From: Marixanthotalea marina
GTDB lineage: Bacteria; Bacteroidota; Bacteroidia; Flavobacteriales; Flavobacteriaceae
Length of the DNA: 64,000 nucleotides
NCBI GenBank assembly: GCA_018883545.1
Contig: JAHLEH010000001.1
Coordinates: 1 to 64,000, forward strand
Direction: 5' to 3'
Shown here: in pieces, positions 17,131 through 26,257 of the stretch
Position numbering within the stretch: the stretch's first letter is position 1
Layout: every line of letters begins with the position of its first letter
Program-made: the position numbers and the translations under genes
Notes under the pieces: model-generated
What the model saw: only the letters and a program-made list of their open reading frames with translations
Databases searched by the model: none
Told to the model about the DNA's origin: nothing

Positions 17131-18936
17131 TTAAGCAGAAATTTCCAAATTTTCAATCTCCCTATTTATTGAATTTAAGACTTCTTCTGCTTTATTCAAT
17201 TCTGTCAAGACAACATCTTTCATTTCTTTAAAAGTGTGTTTTGATTGCTGAAATTGATTTTTATAATATGATATTCCAAGATTCAAATTACTACTGAATG
17301 TTAGCAGATATTTTCCTTCTTTTTTGTTAGAGATTTTTTTAAATTTTCCCAGTTTATTTTTTAGGTAATCTATATAAATCTGAAGCTCTTTTATAAACAA
17401 ATTAGGCCGATCCGTTCTTGTTATAACATTACTCCTTCCGTAAACATGGTCGATCATATTGCTTAAATCCATGATTTTGGAAAAGTAAGCCATGTTAGGT
17501 CCCGGACAAATAGAAACACCTTTGCCTTCAACTTTTGTATCTAAATTATAGGTCAGCAAAGCCGAAGTACCAAGCCCCACGCAAGTACAGGATTTCTCTA
17601 CAATTTGCTCGAATGCTGTGGCGTATTCATTTGGAGTCAACTCTTTTGTTTTTAATTCTTTTATTTTCAGATGCTGGTATTCCCTGGATGCCGTGCAAAT
17701 ACCTTTTTCTTTAAACTCCTTATTTAAAGCCACAAATTTTTTGGGGCAAGCACTGCCCGGCCGTCCTTTATTAATTAAAGCCTGCTTTTCTACATCTTTG
17801 GTATTATTTCTAAGACTATTGAATGGAATACCTAAAGGGGAAATATTGCTTAAATACAAATCTTCTTCTTTAGCCTCAACAAGCTTTATTAACGTTTCAT
17901 CATCAACCGTTGTTGCTTCAGGTACCAACAAAAATGGCGTGCCCCAACCTACAGAATCCAGATTGTATTCACTAATTAAAAAATCGTGTTCTTCATGGGT
18001 GCCCACACCTCCTTGAGCCGATATTTTTAAAGACAAGTTGTTCGGCACCATGCGGTTTTGATTTGCCAGTTCCTTAAAAACCAGCTCTTGAATTTCCGAT
18101 TTCAGTTCTTCTCGCTTTTCTTTAAACTCGGCTAAAACAGGCCCCAAAAGATAGCCATCGGTAGCAAACGCATGTCCGCCACAATTAAGTCCAGACTCAA
18201 TGCGGTACTCAGAAACCCACAACCCCTTTTTGGCCAAAAACTTGCCCTGTATAATAGCCGACCTATAATCGCTTACTTTTAAAATGATTTTCTTTTTAAT
18301 AAGACCGTTTTCATCTGGATAAAAATCGTCAAATTGTGCTATATAACTGTAAAATATAGGATTCAACCCTGCTGACAATACCACTGACGAGTTTAATTTA
18401 CTATTGGCAAAACCTCTTAATGCCGCATGGGCATCGTTGTATTCTGAGGACAGTTTTTCATCTTTTATGTAGTTCTCCTTGTCAACTTTGGTCATAATGT
18501 TAACATCAATGCTCCCCATCTTTAAATGTGCATCCGCCCATTTTTTCATATCGGCAGGGAGCATCCCATTTTGGGCCAACTTTTTAAAACTTGCTTTAAT
18601 GGGTGACTTTTCTGGAAGCATGCCAACATATTTATAAATGCCTTCCTCGGTTTCCTTCGTTAAACGTTTTAAGGTCTCAAACTTCTTGTTCACCAAATCG
18701 CTAAGTAAATTTAAATAAGCGGTAATTCTTTTAGCTCTAAAATCGTCTATTTTATCTGTAATTTCTTGGTAATGCATTCCATATTTCTCGGTGTACATCT
18801 TCCTTAATTTTTCAATCAAAATATCATCTACTAAAGAAATAACAGAATCAATACCATAATGGGCAACTTTTAGTGGTGAATCTATTGTAAATCCTATCCC
18901 CATTACCGGGATATGGAATGTATGTGGGCTTTGCAT
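17131..18936 (-). CDS. Unassigned 601-residue cysteine-containing protein
   Basis: I do not recognise a named family. The protein has no signal peptide or membrane helix. Residues 1-180 are mainly helical. Residues 180-375 resemble part of an alpha/beta barrel of the FMN type. Supporting pieces are ESGLNCGGHAFATDG (247-261), a Gly-rich SAQGGVGTHEEHDF (306-319) and SVGWGTPFLLVPEAT (328-342). This is the spacing seen after phosphate-binding loops in such barrels, but that is resemblance only. Six cysteines (252, 397, 414, 450, 452, 477) include CTC at 450-452 and could bind metal or Fe-S. The last 110 residues look coiled-coil. It is monocistronic and preceded by a promoter with a Crp/Fnr-like palindrome. 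Confidence 0.7.
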   Translation of the reverse strand: MQSPHTFHIPVMGIGFTIDSPLKVAHYGIDSVISLVDDILIEKLRKMYTEKYGMHYQEITDKIDDFRAKRITAYLNLLSDLVNKKFETLKRLTKETEEGIYKYVGMLPEKSPIKASFKKLAQNGMLPADMKKWADAHLKMGSIDVNIMTKVDKENYIKDEKLSSEYNDAHAALRGFANSKLNSSVVLSAGLNPIFYSYIAQFDDFYPDENGLIKKKIILKVSDYRSAIIQGKFLAKKGLWVSEYRIESGLNCGGHAFATDGYLLGPVLAEFKEKREELKSEIQELVFKELANQNRMVPNNLSLKISAQGGVGTHEEHDFLISEYNLDSVGWGTPFLLVPEATTVDDETLIKLVEAKEEDLYLSNISPLGIPFNSLRNNTKDVEKQALINKGRPGSACPKKFVALNKEFKEKGICTASREYQHLKIKELKTKELTPNEYATAFEQIVEKSCTCVGLGTSALLTYNLDTKVEGKGVSICPGPNMAYFSKIMDLSNMIDHVYGRSNVITRTDRPNLFIKELQIYIDYLKNKLGKFKKISNKKEGKYLLTFSSNLNLGISYYKNQFQQSKHTFKEMKDVVLTELNKAEEVLNSINREIENLEISA

Positions 18937-18966
18937 ATTCTTGCTCTTTTGTTAACAAACAAGCTG

Positions 18967-19012
18967 CAAAATTACATTTCTGCCCTTTCACAGAACATGA
19001 CATTTGTCATGT
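18967..19012 (-). promoter_or_regulatory. Promoter with Crp/Fnr-like palindrome
   Basis: The minus-strand -7 element TAATTTTG (18967-18974) is an exact consensus match. A perfect palindrome ACATGACA-TT-TGTCATGT (18995-19012) is centred about 41 bp upstream of the predicted transcription start near 18962. That is where class II Crp/Fnr activators bind. No good -33 hexamer is present at the expected spacing, as expected for an activator-dependent promoter. Confidence 0.55.
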
Positions 19013-19218
19013 GCTAATAAAATAAAACCTCAATATCTGCATTATCTTATAAAATATAGGGCTTAAAGAATCAAAAACATGCAATTATAACGGCCGTTTA
19101 TTTAACTTTTCATAATAAGAAATCGTTATAGTGTAGAATTCAATAAATCTTTTTAGAAGGCTATAACCTTAGTTGAAGCTTTAGTATTTTTATAACAAAT
19201 TTTTAACATTTTAGAACT

Positions 19219-21807
19219 ATGTCTGTAGAGCCAAAATTAACCCGATTTAATCAAAGCGTACTGTCTAAATACCAAATTTACAATAGTATTTTTATGACTT
19301 TGCCTTTTGATACTATTACAAAAACTGGTGTGCTACTCCCCTTGTTTCACGAAACTTGCAAAAAGGGATTTGCCAATGGTGATGACCCTACTACTATAGT
19401 CGACACTTTTTTCAAAAAATACCAGGCGAGACGTAATAAGCAAAGTCAAATAAATTTACTGTTTAGGTTTATACAATATATTGAAAGACAAGTTGTTTTG
19501 TTTGATGCTATTGAAGATGCAGCATTTCCTATCGTAAATAACATGGAAGGTATAGGTACCCTTAGAAACCTTAAGGAATCTACCATTTCCCAAAATAAAT
19601 TAGACGAATTAAAAGATTACTTAGAACACTTTAAAGTGCGCATCGTATTAACGGCGCACCCAACTCAGTTTTATCCAGGATCTGTTTTAGGTATTATTAC
19701 CGATTTAACAGAAGCTATTAAAACCAATAATTTAAATGAAATTAACAATCTTTTTGGCCAATTGGGTAAAACACCTTTCTTCAAACACAAAAAACCAACG
19801 CCTTACGACGAAGCCGTTAGCTTAATTTGGTATTTGGAAAATGTATTTTACAAGTCTTTTGGAGAAATTTACAATTACATCCAACAAAATATTTTCTCAG
19901 ACAATAAAGCGCACAACGACATTATTAATATTGGTTTTTGGCCTGGTGGCGACAGGGATGGAAATCCTTATGTAAAGCCAGATACTACTATAGTAGTTGC
20001 TGACCGATTAAAACAAACCATATTAAAATGTTATCACACAGATTTAAAAGCTTTAAGCAGAAAACTTACTTTTAGAAATGTTGAGGAAAGAATAAACAAG
20101 CTTGAACATATAATTTATAATTATAGCATCGATTTAAATTACAAGGATGCAATTAGTTCTCAAGAATTAAAAAATGAACTACTTGAAATTAGAGACATTA
20201 TAATAACAGACCACCAGTCTCTTTATCTAAATGAAATAAACAGTTTACTAAACAGAATTCATTTGTTTGGTTACAATTTTGCAACCTTAGACATTAGGCA
20301 GGACAGTAGGATTCATCACAGTGTATTTACAGCAGTGATTGACAATCTGATTAGTTCTGGACATCCATCGTTCCCGAAAAATTACCACGATCTATCGGAA
20401 GAAGAACAAATAGATATCCTTTCAAAAGTTGAAAGCAAACCAATAAACATTGATGTTTTTGAAGATGAAATGGTAAGCAATACGCTTAAAACTATTAAAG
20501 CCATAAAGCAAATTCAAGAAACCAATGGTGAGCTTGGTGCAAACAGATATGTAATAAGCAATAACCAAACAGCATTAAATGTTATGCAATTATTTGCCAT
20601 GCTTAAAATGGTTGCCTTTAATGATAAGCTAACAGTAGATGTGGTGCCGCTTTTTGAGACTATTACCGATCTAGAAAACGCCCCTGCTGTTATGGAACAG
20701 CTATATACAAATCCAGTCTATATGAATCACTTGAAAAGTCGTGGCTACAAACAAACTATTATGCTAGGCTTCTCAGACGGCACCAAAGACGGCGGCTATT
20801 TAATGGCCAATTGGGGAATTTATACCGCTAAAGAAAAACTAACCGAAATGTCTAGAAAATATGGTATTACCGCCATATTTTTTGATGGCCGCGGTGGGCC
20901 ACCAGCAAGAGGTGGTGGTAAAACACATCAGTTTTATGCCTCTTTAGGCCCTACTATTGAGGATAAAGAAGTGCAGTTAACCATACAAGGGCAAACCATA
21001 AGCTCTAATTTTGGAACATTAGATTCCTCTCAATACAACTTAGAGCAACTTATAAGTTCGGGCATACTAAATCGTATGGCCAAAGAGAACAATGCTTTAA
21101 CAGATGAGGACAGAATTGTAATGGACGATCTGGCCAAAACAAGTTATCAAACCTATAAGGATTTTAAAAGCCATCCCATGTTCATACCATATTTGGAGCG
21201 CATGAGTACTCTAAAGTACTATGCAAAAACAAATATAGGCAGTAGGCCATCTAAAAGAGGAAATTCAGACAAACTGGTGTTTTCCGACTTAAGAGCTATT
21301 CCTTTTGTTGGTTCTTGGAGCCAATTAAAACAAAATGTTCCTGGATTTTTTGGGGTAGGAACAGCACTTAAAATGTACGAGGACAGAGGGGAATTTTATA
21401 AAGTAGAACAGCTTTATAAGAATTCGAAATTCTTCAAAACCTTGCTTGAAAATAGTATGATGTCTCTAACAAAATCGTTTTTCGATTTAACCAAATACAT
21501 GCAAAAAGACGAGGAATTTGGTGAATTCTGGACCATTATTTACAACGAGTATCTTACTACCAAAGAACTTTTGCTAAAACTAACTGGTTATAGAGAATTA
21601 ATGGAGAATGAACCAGCAGGCAAGGCTTCTATTGAAGTAAGGGAATCAATTGTATTGCCATTGTTAACTATTCAGCAATATGCCTTAAAAAAGATTCAAG
21701 AGCTACATAAGAAGTCAGAACAAGATGCTGAACTTATAGAGATTTTTGAAAAGATAGTAACACGCTCGCTATTTGGCAATATTAATGCCAGTAGGAATTC
21801 TGCTTAA
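19219..21807 (+). CDS. ppc: Phosphoenolpyruvate carboxylase
   Basis: Ppc fixes bicarbonate onto PEP to give oxaloacetate, refilling the TCA cycle. At 862 residues it is slightly shorter than proteobacterial enzymes. Catalytic motifs are present: LTAHPTQ with His147, GGDRDGNP, GFSDGTKDGGY, and the mobile loop FFDGRGGPPARGGG. The C-terminus NASRNSA replaces the usual RNTG-type end, a small variation at the active-site tail. The upstream 206 bp (19013-19218) are AT-rich with a weak TATTTTTA at 19185-19192. It is a single-gene unit closed by a terminator. Confidence 0.96.
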   Translation: MSVEPKLTRFNQSVLSKYQIYNSIFMTLPFDTITKTGVLLPLFHETCKKGFANGDDPTTIVDTFFKKYQARRNKQSQINLLFRFIQYIERQVVLFDAIEDAAFPIVNNMEGIGTLRNLKESTISQNKLDELKDYLEHFKVRIVLTAHPTQFYPGSVLGIITDLTEAIKTNNLNEINNLFGQLGKTPFFKHKKPTPYDEAVSLIWYLENVFYKSFGEIYNYIQQNIFSDNKAHNDIINIGFWPGGDRDGNPYVKPDTTIVVADRLKQTILKCYHTDLKALSRKLTFRNVEERINKLEHIIYNYSIDLNYKDAISSQELKNELLEIRDIIITDHQSLYLNEINSLLNRIHLFGYNFATLDIRQDSRIHHSVFTAVIDNLISSGHPSFPKNYHDLSEEEQIDILSKVESKPINIDVFEDEMVSNTLKTIKAIKQIQETNGELGANRYVISNNQTALNVMQLFAMLKMVAFNDKLTVDVVPLFETITDLENAPAVMEQLYTNPVYMNHLKSRGYKQTIMLGFSDGTKDGGYLMANWGIYTAKEKLTEMSRKYGITAIFFDGRGGPPARGGGKTHQFYASLGPTIEDKEVQLTIQGQTISSNFGTLDSSQYNLEQLISSGILNRMAKENNALTDEDRIVMDDLAKTSYQTYKDFKSHPMFIPYLERMSTLKYYAKTNIGSRPSKRGNSDKLVFSDLRAIPFVGSWSQLKQNVPGFFGVGTALKMYEDRGEFYKVEQLYKNSKFFKTLLENSMMSLTKSFFDLTKYMQKDEEFGEFWTIIYNEYLTTKELLLKLTGYRELMENEPAGKASIEVRESIVLPLLTIQQYALKKIQELHKKSEQDAELIEIFEKIVTRSLFGNINASRNSA

Positions 21808-21837
21808 AACCAATAATAGAGCTTAGCTCTGAAAGAC

Positions 21838-21873
21838 AAAAAAAGAGGCTTCAAAAACGAAGCCTCTTTTTTT
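21838..21873. terminator. Bidirectional terminator between ppc and amt
   Basis: A 12-bp stem, AAAAGAGGCTTC (21841-21852) with GAAGCCTCTTTT (21859-21870), is extended by A and T runs on each side. It ends ppc and the convergent glnK-amt unit. Confidence 0.9.
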
Positions 21874-21892
21874 ATTGATATTTAAATGACTA

Positions 21893-23116
21893 TTAATGTT
21901 CATTCAACCTAAAATCTGGATAAGCATCCATACCGTGCTCAAAACCATCCAAACCTTCTAATTCTTCTTTTTCAGAAACTCTTATACCTACAGTTGCTTT
22001 CAACACATAGAAAATAATAAATGAAGACACCACACAGATAACCGCATAGCAAGCAACACCCAATAACTGAACTAAAAAGCTATGGTCTGGATTTGTTGAA
22101 AATATACCAACGGCCAATGTACCCCATATACCACAGAACAGGTGCACAGCTATAGCTCCTACAGGATCATCTAATTTTATCATATCTACAAAACTTACTG
22201 CAAATACTATAACTACACCAGCAATAGCACCAATAATAACAGCACTCGTTGGCGAAACCACATCAGCTCCAGCAGTAATACCTACCAATCCACCTAAAAT
22301 ACCATTTAAAAACATGGTTAGGTCTAAATTTTTGTCTTTAATAGCCGATACAACCATTGCTACAACACCACCTGCTGCTGCTGCCAAACATGTAGTTACC
22401 AATACCAAAGAGGTTAGCTCAGGATCTGCAGAAAGCACAGAACCACCGTTAAAACCAAACCATCCAAGCCATAGTATTAAAACGCCTGCAGTTGCTAAAG
22501 GCAAGTTATGCCCTGGAATAGCCTGAGGCTTACCTTCTTTAAATTTGCCTATTCTAGCACCTAAAAGCCATACAGCTACCAAAGCTGCCCAACCTCCTAC
22601 AGAGTGTACCAATGTAGAACCGGCAAAATCATAGAATCCCATTTCATCTAAAAAGCCACCACCCCATTTCCATGAGCCTGCAATTGGGTAAATAAAGCCT
22701 ACGTAAACAATTGTAAATATCATGAAAGGAACAATTTTTACACGTTCGGCCACAGCTCCAGAAACTATGGTTGCAGCTGTTGCAGCAAACATACCCTGAA
22801 ACAAGAAATCTGTCCAATAAGTATAGCCTTCACTATACGTTAAGTCTAAAGCGCCTTCGGCTGTTAATGGCGAACTTAAACCGAACCCAGAAAAGCCAAT
22901 AAAGCCATTAAAATCTCCCGGATACATTAAATTAAAGCCTACAAGACAATATAGTAGCAAGCCTACGGTAATAATAAAAATATTTTTAAAAAGAATGTTC
23001 ACCGTATTTTTCTGTCTCGTCAAGCCTATTTCAAGGAATGAAAATCCTAGGTGCATAAAAAATACGAGTGCGGTACAGATCATCATCCATACATTATTTG
23101 TTGTAAGTAATTCCAT
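21893..23116 (-). CDS. amt: Ammonium transporter (first paralogue)
   Basis: An inner-membrane Amt/Rh channel of 407 residues with about eleven hydrophobic segments. Family hallmarks are DFLFQGMFAATAATIVSGAVAER, AGSTLVHSVGGWAALVA with the first pore His, and WLGWFGFNGGS. The cytoplasmic tail has SEKEELEGLDGFEHGMDAYP, the usual docking end. It lies 39 bp after glnK, the standard glnK-amt operon in which PII plugs the channel when nitrogen is plentiful. It differs clearly from the second paralogue at 23789. Confidence 0.95.
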   Translation of the reverse strand: MELLTTNNVWMMICTALVFFMHLGFSFLEIGLTRQKNTVNILFKNIFIITVGLLLYCLVGFNLMYPGDFNGFIGFSGFGLSSPLTAEGALDLTYSEGYTYWTDFLFQGMFAATAATIVSGAVAERVKIVPFMIFTIVYVGFIYPIAGSWKWGGGFLDEMGFYDFAGSTLVHSVGGWAALVAVWLLGARIGKFKEGKPQAIPGHNLPLATAGVLILWLGWFGFNGGSVLSADPELTSLVLVTTCLAAAAGGVVAMVVSAIKDKNLDLTMFLNGILGGLVGITAGADVVSPTSAVIIGAIAGVVIVFAVSFVDMIKLDDPVGAIAVHLFCGIWGTLAVGIFSTNPDHSFLVQLLGVACYAVICVVSSFIIFYVLKATVGIRVSEKEELEGLDGFEHGMDAYPDFRLNEH

Positions 23117-23155
23117 TTTATTTCTTTTTGATTAGTTCTTCCTTTAGTTAAAATC

Positions 23156-23494
23156 TTATTTTAAAGTTTCTCCTCCTTTTTCTCCTGTTCTAATTCTGTA
23201 GCTTTCTTCTACATGCGAAACAAAAATTTTACCATCTCCAACTTCTCCAGTACCTGCTGAATCTATGATAGCCTTTATAGTGGCCTCAGCAAAATCGTCA
23301 TTAACAACAATTGAAAGGTATCTTCGCTGAATATCACTAGTGCTATATTTTACACCTCGGTAAACATGCCCTTCTTTTTCGTTACCAAGTCCTGTAACAT
23401 CCCAATAAGAAAAAAAGTTGACACCCACATTGTGCAACGCATCTTTCACCACACGGTATTTGGATTTTCTAATAATCGCTTCGATTTTTTTCAT
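23156..23494 (-). CDS. glnK: Nitrogen regulatory protein PII
   Basis: PII is a trimeric sensor of 2-oxoglutarate and ATP/ADP that controls Amt and other targets. The protein has 112 residues. It starts MKKIEAIIRKSKYRVVKDAL. The T-loop region runs through GHVYRGVKYSTSDIQRRY with Tyr50 at the position uridylylated in enterobacteria. The C-terminal signature reads GTGEVGDGKIFV and EESYRIRTGE. I use glnK because it is linked to amt. It has its own promoter region with a candidate operator upstream. Confidence 0.95.
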   Translation of the reverse strand: MKKIEAIIRKSKYRVVKDALHNVGVNFFSYWDVTGLGNEKEGHVYRGVKYSTSDIQRRYLSIVVNDDFAEATIKAIIDSAGTGEVGDGKIFVSHVEESYRIRTGEKGGETLK

Positions 23495-23556
23495 GATATT
23501 GTTTTTTTAAATTACAGGCCAAAAATATAAAATATTAACAAAAAGGTATCATTTTT

Positions 23557-23617
23557 AGAGGGTTATAAATGAAGATATATCAAAAAATAAAAATTAACCC
23601 CCTATAATTTTGGGTTA
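23557..23617 (-). promoter_or_regulatory. Candidate nitrogen operator upstream of glnK
   Basis: An inverted repeat AACCC (23596-23600) and GGGTT (23612-23616) contains the block TAACCCCCTA. A further half-site GAGGGTTATA lies at 23558-23567. The same ACCCCCTA-type blocks occur in the porin/gltB divergent region (26258-26331). In AT-rich intergenic DNA these C runs are conspicuous. Confidence 0.45.
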
Positions 23618-23730
23618 TTTATATAAATACAAATATTATTAATAATTTTTAAAGGCATGCAACGATCATATTTAACCAAATCCGTATTTCGTTACAAAAA
23701 CACCCTAATAACTTAAGTGTTAGTAAAAAC

Positions 23731-23764
23731 AAAATGCCTTGTCGTTTAACGACAAGGCATTTTT
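23731..23764. terminator. Terminator after the second amt gene
   Basis: AAAATGCCTTGTCGTT and its complement (23731-23763) form a long near-perfect hairpin, with TTTT on one side and A-rich DNA on the other. It separates the porin-amt transcript from the glnK-amt unit. Confidence 0.85.
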
Positions 23765-23788
23765 CTATTTGACATATGAAAAGTTATG

Positions 23789-25075
23789 TTATTCCAATTC
23801 TCTTTGTCTTTTACCAGGGTAAGCAATCGAACCGTGCTCGGAGATATCAAGACCAGCTATTTCTTCAGCTTCAGTAACTCTTAATCCTCCACAAGTTACT
23901 TTAAGTATTGTTAAGAATATATAAGACAACACCAAGGCCCAAACAGCATAGGCAACTACACCAATGGCTTGCGCACCTAATTGTGCAGCACCACCACCGT
24001 TAAACAACCCTATACCTGTATCGCCATCAACTCCCCAAAGACCTATAACCAAGGTTCCCCAGGCACCGGCAACACCGTGAACGGATATGGCACCAACAGC
24101 ATCATCAATTTTCATCGTTTTTTCGATGAATCCAATTGACAACACAACTAAAATACCACCTACTAATCCTGCAAGTACAGCACCGCCTTCAGTCATGTTT
24201 CCACAACCAGCAGTTATACTCACCAAACCAGCCAAAGCACCGTTTAAGGTCATTCCTAAATTTGGTTTTCCATTCTTAATCCAAGTAAACAACAATGCAC
24301 TTAACGCACCTGCAGAAGCAGCAAGGTTAGTAACCAAAACCACTTGAGAAGCAGCAGTAGCATCATCGCCACCCCATGCCAATTGAGAACCACCGTTAAA
24401 ACCAAACCAACCTAACCAAAGGATAAATACCCCAAGGGTTGCATACATTTGGTTATGACCGTGCATTTCAACTGGTTTTCCATTAAGGAATTTTCCAATT
24501 CTAGGACCTACCATCCAAGCAGCAACAAGTGCAGCCCATCCACCTACAGAGTGTACGATAGAAGAACCAGCAAAGTCGATAAATTCAGCTGGCATAATAC
24601 CATCTGTATTGTTCAACCATCCACCGTTCCATTCCCAGCCTCCTGCGATAGGATATATAATTGCTGTTAAAATGATACTGAAAAGTGCATAGGTTGTATA
24701 TTTTGTGCGTCCCGCAATAGCTCCAGATACTATGGTTGCAGCAGTAGCAGCAAACACTGTTTGGAAGAACAAATCGGCAGCACCTTGAGAGAATACGAAT
24801 CCTCCCCAGTGGAAGAAGCCTCCGCCCATATCAGCACCATACATTAATGAATAACCTACAAACCAGAAAGCCAACGAGCCAACGGCAATATCCAGAAAGT
24901 TCTTCATGGCGATATTCACAGCATTCTTTGAATCTGTCATACCAGATTCTACCAAGAAAAATCCTGCTTGCATGAAAAATACCAGAATACCTGAAATTAA
25001 CATCCATAGCATTCCCATGTCGCCTTCTATAGCGGCAGTGTCTTGAATCATTAGGGGCATGTTAAATAATGACAT
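23789..25075 (-). CDS. amt: Ammonium transporter (second paralogue)
   Basis: A second Amt channel, 428 residues, with the motifs ADLFFQTVFAATAATIVSGAIAG, SSIVHSVGGWAALVA and LWLGWFGFNGGSQLAWGGD. The cytoplasmic end reads GLDISEHGSIAYPGKRQ. The N-terminus is about 20 residues longer than in the first paralogue, and several loops have Gly/Asp insertions (WGGDDATAAS). It follows the porin-like gene on the same strand with a hairpin between them, so it may belong to that transcript. Keeping two channels may allow different affinities or pairing with different PII states. Confidence 0.95.
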   Translation of the reverse strand: MSLFNMPLMIQDTAAIEGDMGMLWMLISGILVFFMQAGFFLVESGMTDSKNAVNIAMKNFLDIAVGSLAFWFVGYSLMYGADMGGGFFHWGGFVFSQGAADLFFQTVFAATAATIVSGAIAGRTKYTTYALFSIILTAIIYPIAGGWEWNGGWLNNTDGIMPAEFIDFAGSSIVHSVGGWAALVAAWMVGPRIGKFLNGKPVEMHGHNQMYATLGVFILWLGWFGFNGGSQLAWGGDDATAASQVVLVTNLAASAGALSALLFTWIKNGKPNLGMTLNGALAGLVSITAGCGNMTEGGAVLAGLVGGILVVLSIGFIEKTMKIDDAVGAISVHGVAGAWGTLVIGLWGVDGDTGIGLFNGGGAAQLGAQAIGVVAYAVWALVLSYIFLTILKVTCGGLRVTEAEEIAGLDISEHGSIAYPGKRQRELE

Positions 25076-25103
25076 AATAAATAGTTTTAAGGGTTAGTTA
25101 AAG

Positions 25104-25133
25104 AAGGTGAAAAGCCTTTGAGCTTTTCACCTT
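25104..25133 (-). terminator. Hairpin between the porin and amt genes
   Basis: A perfect 12-bp stem, AAGGTGAAAAGC (25104-25115) and GCTTTTCACCTT (25122-25133), with a 6-nt loop. Read in the direction of porin-to-amt transcription it is followed by only a weak T-tract. It is therefore more likely a partial terminator or processing/stability hairpin than a full stop. Confidence 0.6.
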
Positions 25134-25145
25134 TTAAATTTTCTC

Positions 25146-26162
25146 TTAGAATGAGTAGATAGCGGCCAATACGAAAGAACTTAGGCTTTTTGTTGGCATT
25201 AAATCGTTATCTATAAACGAATCATCTGAAGCGCTGTCCAATCTTATCTCAGGCTTGATTGTTAAGTTATCAATAGCGAAGCTACCTGTTAAAGTTGCCG
25301 CAAATACACTTGTATCGGCAACACCAGAACCAATGGCTCCAAAATTATCATCTTCAACAAAATACTCACCTCTTAAACCAAGTGTGAACGTGTCTGACAC
25401 TGCATACTGTGGATAAAGTGCAGCACCCATGAATCCACCTGCATCATCTTCTAAACTTAAGTAAGCTGCGTTGATACCTAAATAGAAGGAATCAGATAAA
25501 TCTACACCACCTGTAAAATCTATTTCAAAGAAAGATGGATCAACCAATACATTTAAGTACTGACCTACAAAGCCCAACTGAGCACCAAAAGCATAATCTC
25601 CTGTTGGATTAAACTCAGTTAAATCCGTATCATTCATTACACCCAACATCAAACTGAAATCATCTCCTAAAGCGATATCTGCTTTTAACCCTGTATGGCT
25701 AAATGGCCCGTAAGAGAACAAGTAAGATGTACTGTAGTTGAAATTACCCGCTGGAGAAATAACCTCATACCCCAAAAAGGTATTAAAGTTACCCATGGTT
25801 AATGTTACATTATCACTAACATTCCAGTAGGCATATAATTGATTCACAATATTTCCGGTAGCAGAATACATAGGGGAAGCAAAAATAGCATCCGTACCTC
25901 TAGGTCCAAAAACCAAATCGGCTACAAACCCAACTTTTTCACCTTCATAAGAGGCAATTACGTTTGCCATACCAAGTGCAAAACCTGGCAGGTTGGCAAA
26001 TGAAGATCCTGGAGCTATAGCGTTCTCATCGTTTGGAGCGCTAAAATTAGCTCTGTAATAGGCATCAACACTACCACTAAACGTTACTTTAGGTGTTTCC
26101 TCTTCTTGAGCAAATAAAGCTGTAGCGACGAAAAGCATTGAAAGAGTAATGATTTTTTTCAT
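25146..26162 (-). CDS. Porin-like outer membrane beta-barrel protein
   Basis: A 338-residue secreted protein with a cleavable signal (MKKIITLSMLFVATALFAQ). It has alternating hydrophobic and aromatic strands throughout and ends AAIYSF, the aromatic end recognised by the Bam machinery. It belongs to the outer membrane beta-barrel proteins commonly found beside flavobacterial amt genes. The repeated GNFNTFLGYE and LGLRGEYF type strands fit a porin of 16 or so strands. Placement next to amt and gltBD suggests it lets ammonium or small N compounds through the outer membrane. This is inference from context. Confidence 0.8.
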   Translation of the reverse strand: MKKIITLSMLFVATALFAQEEETPKVTFSGSVDAYYRANFSAPNDENAIAPGSSFANLPGFALGMANVIASYEGEKVGFVADLVFGPRGTDAIFASPMYSATGNIVNQLYAYWNVSDNVTLTMGNFNTFLGYEVISPAGNFNYSTSYLFSYGPFSHTGLKADIALGDDFSLMLGVMNDTDLTEFNPTGDYAFGAQLGFVGQYLNVLVDPSFFEIDFTGGVDLSDSFYLGINAAYLSLEDDAGGFMGAALYPQYAVSDTFTLGLRGEYFVEDDNFGAIGSGVADTSVFAATLTGSFAIDNLTIKPEIRLDSASDDSFIDNDLMPTKSLSSFVLAAIYSF

Positions 26163-26257
26163 AATGTTTAAATTTTGGTTATTAAATGTTTAAAGTTTTA
26201 ATCGATTTATTGAAAAATTATTCTTTAAGTCGATGTAAAACTATGTAAAAAAGTTTT

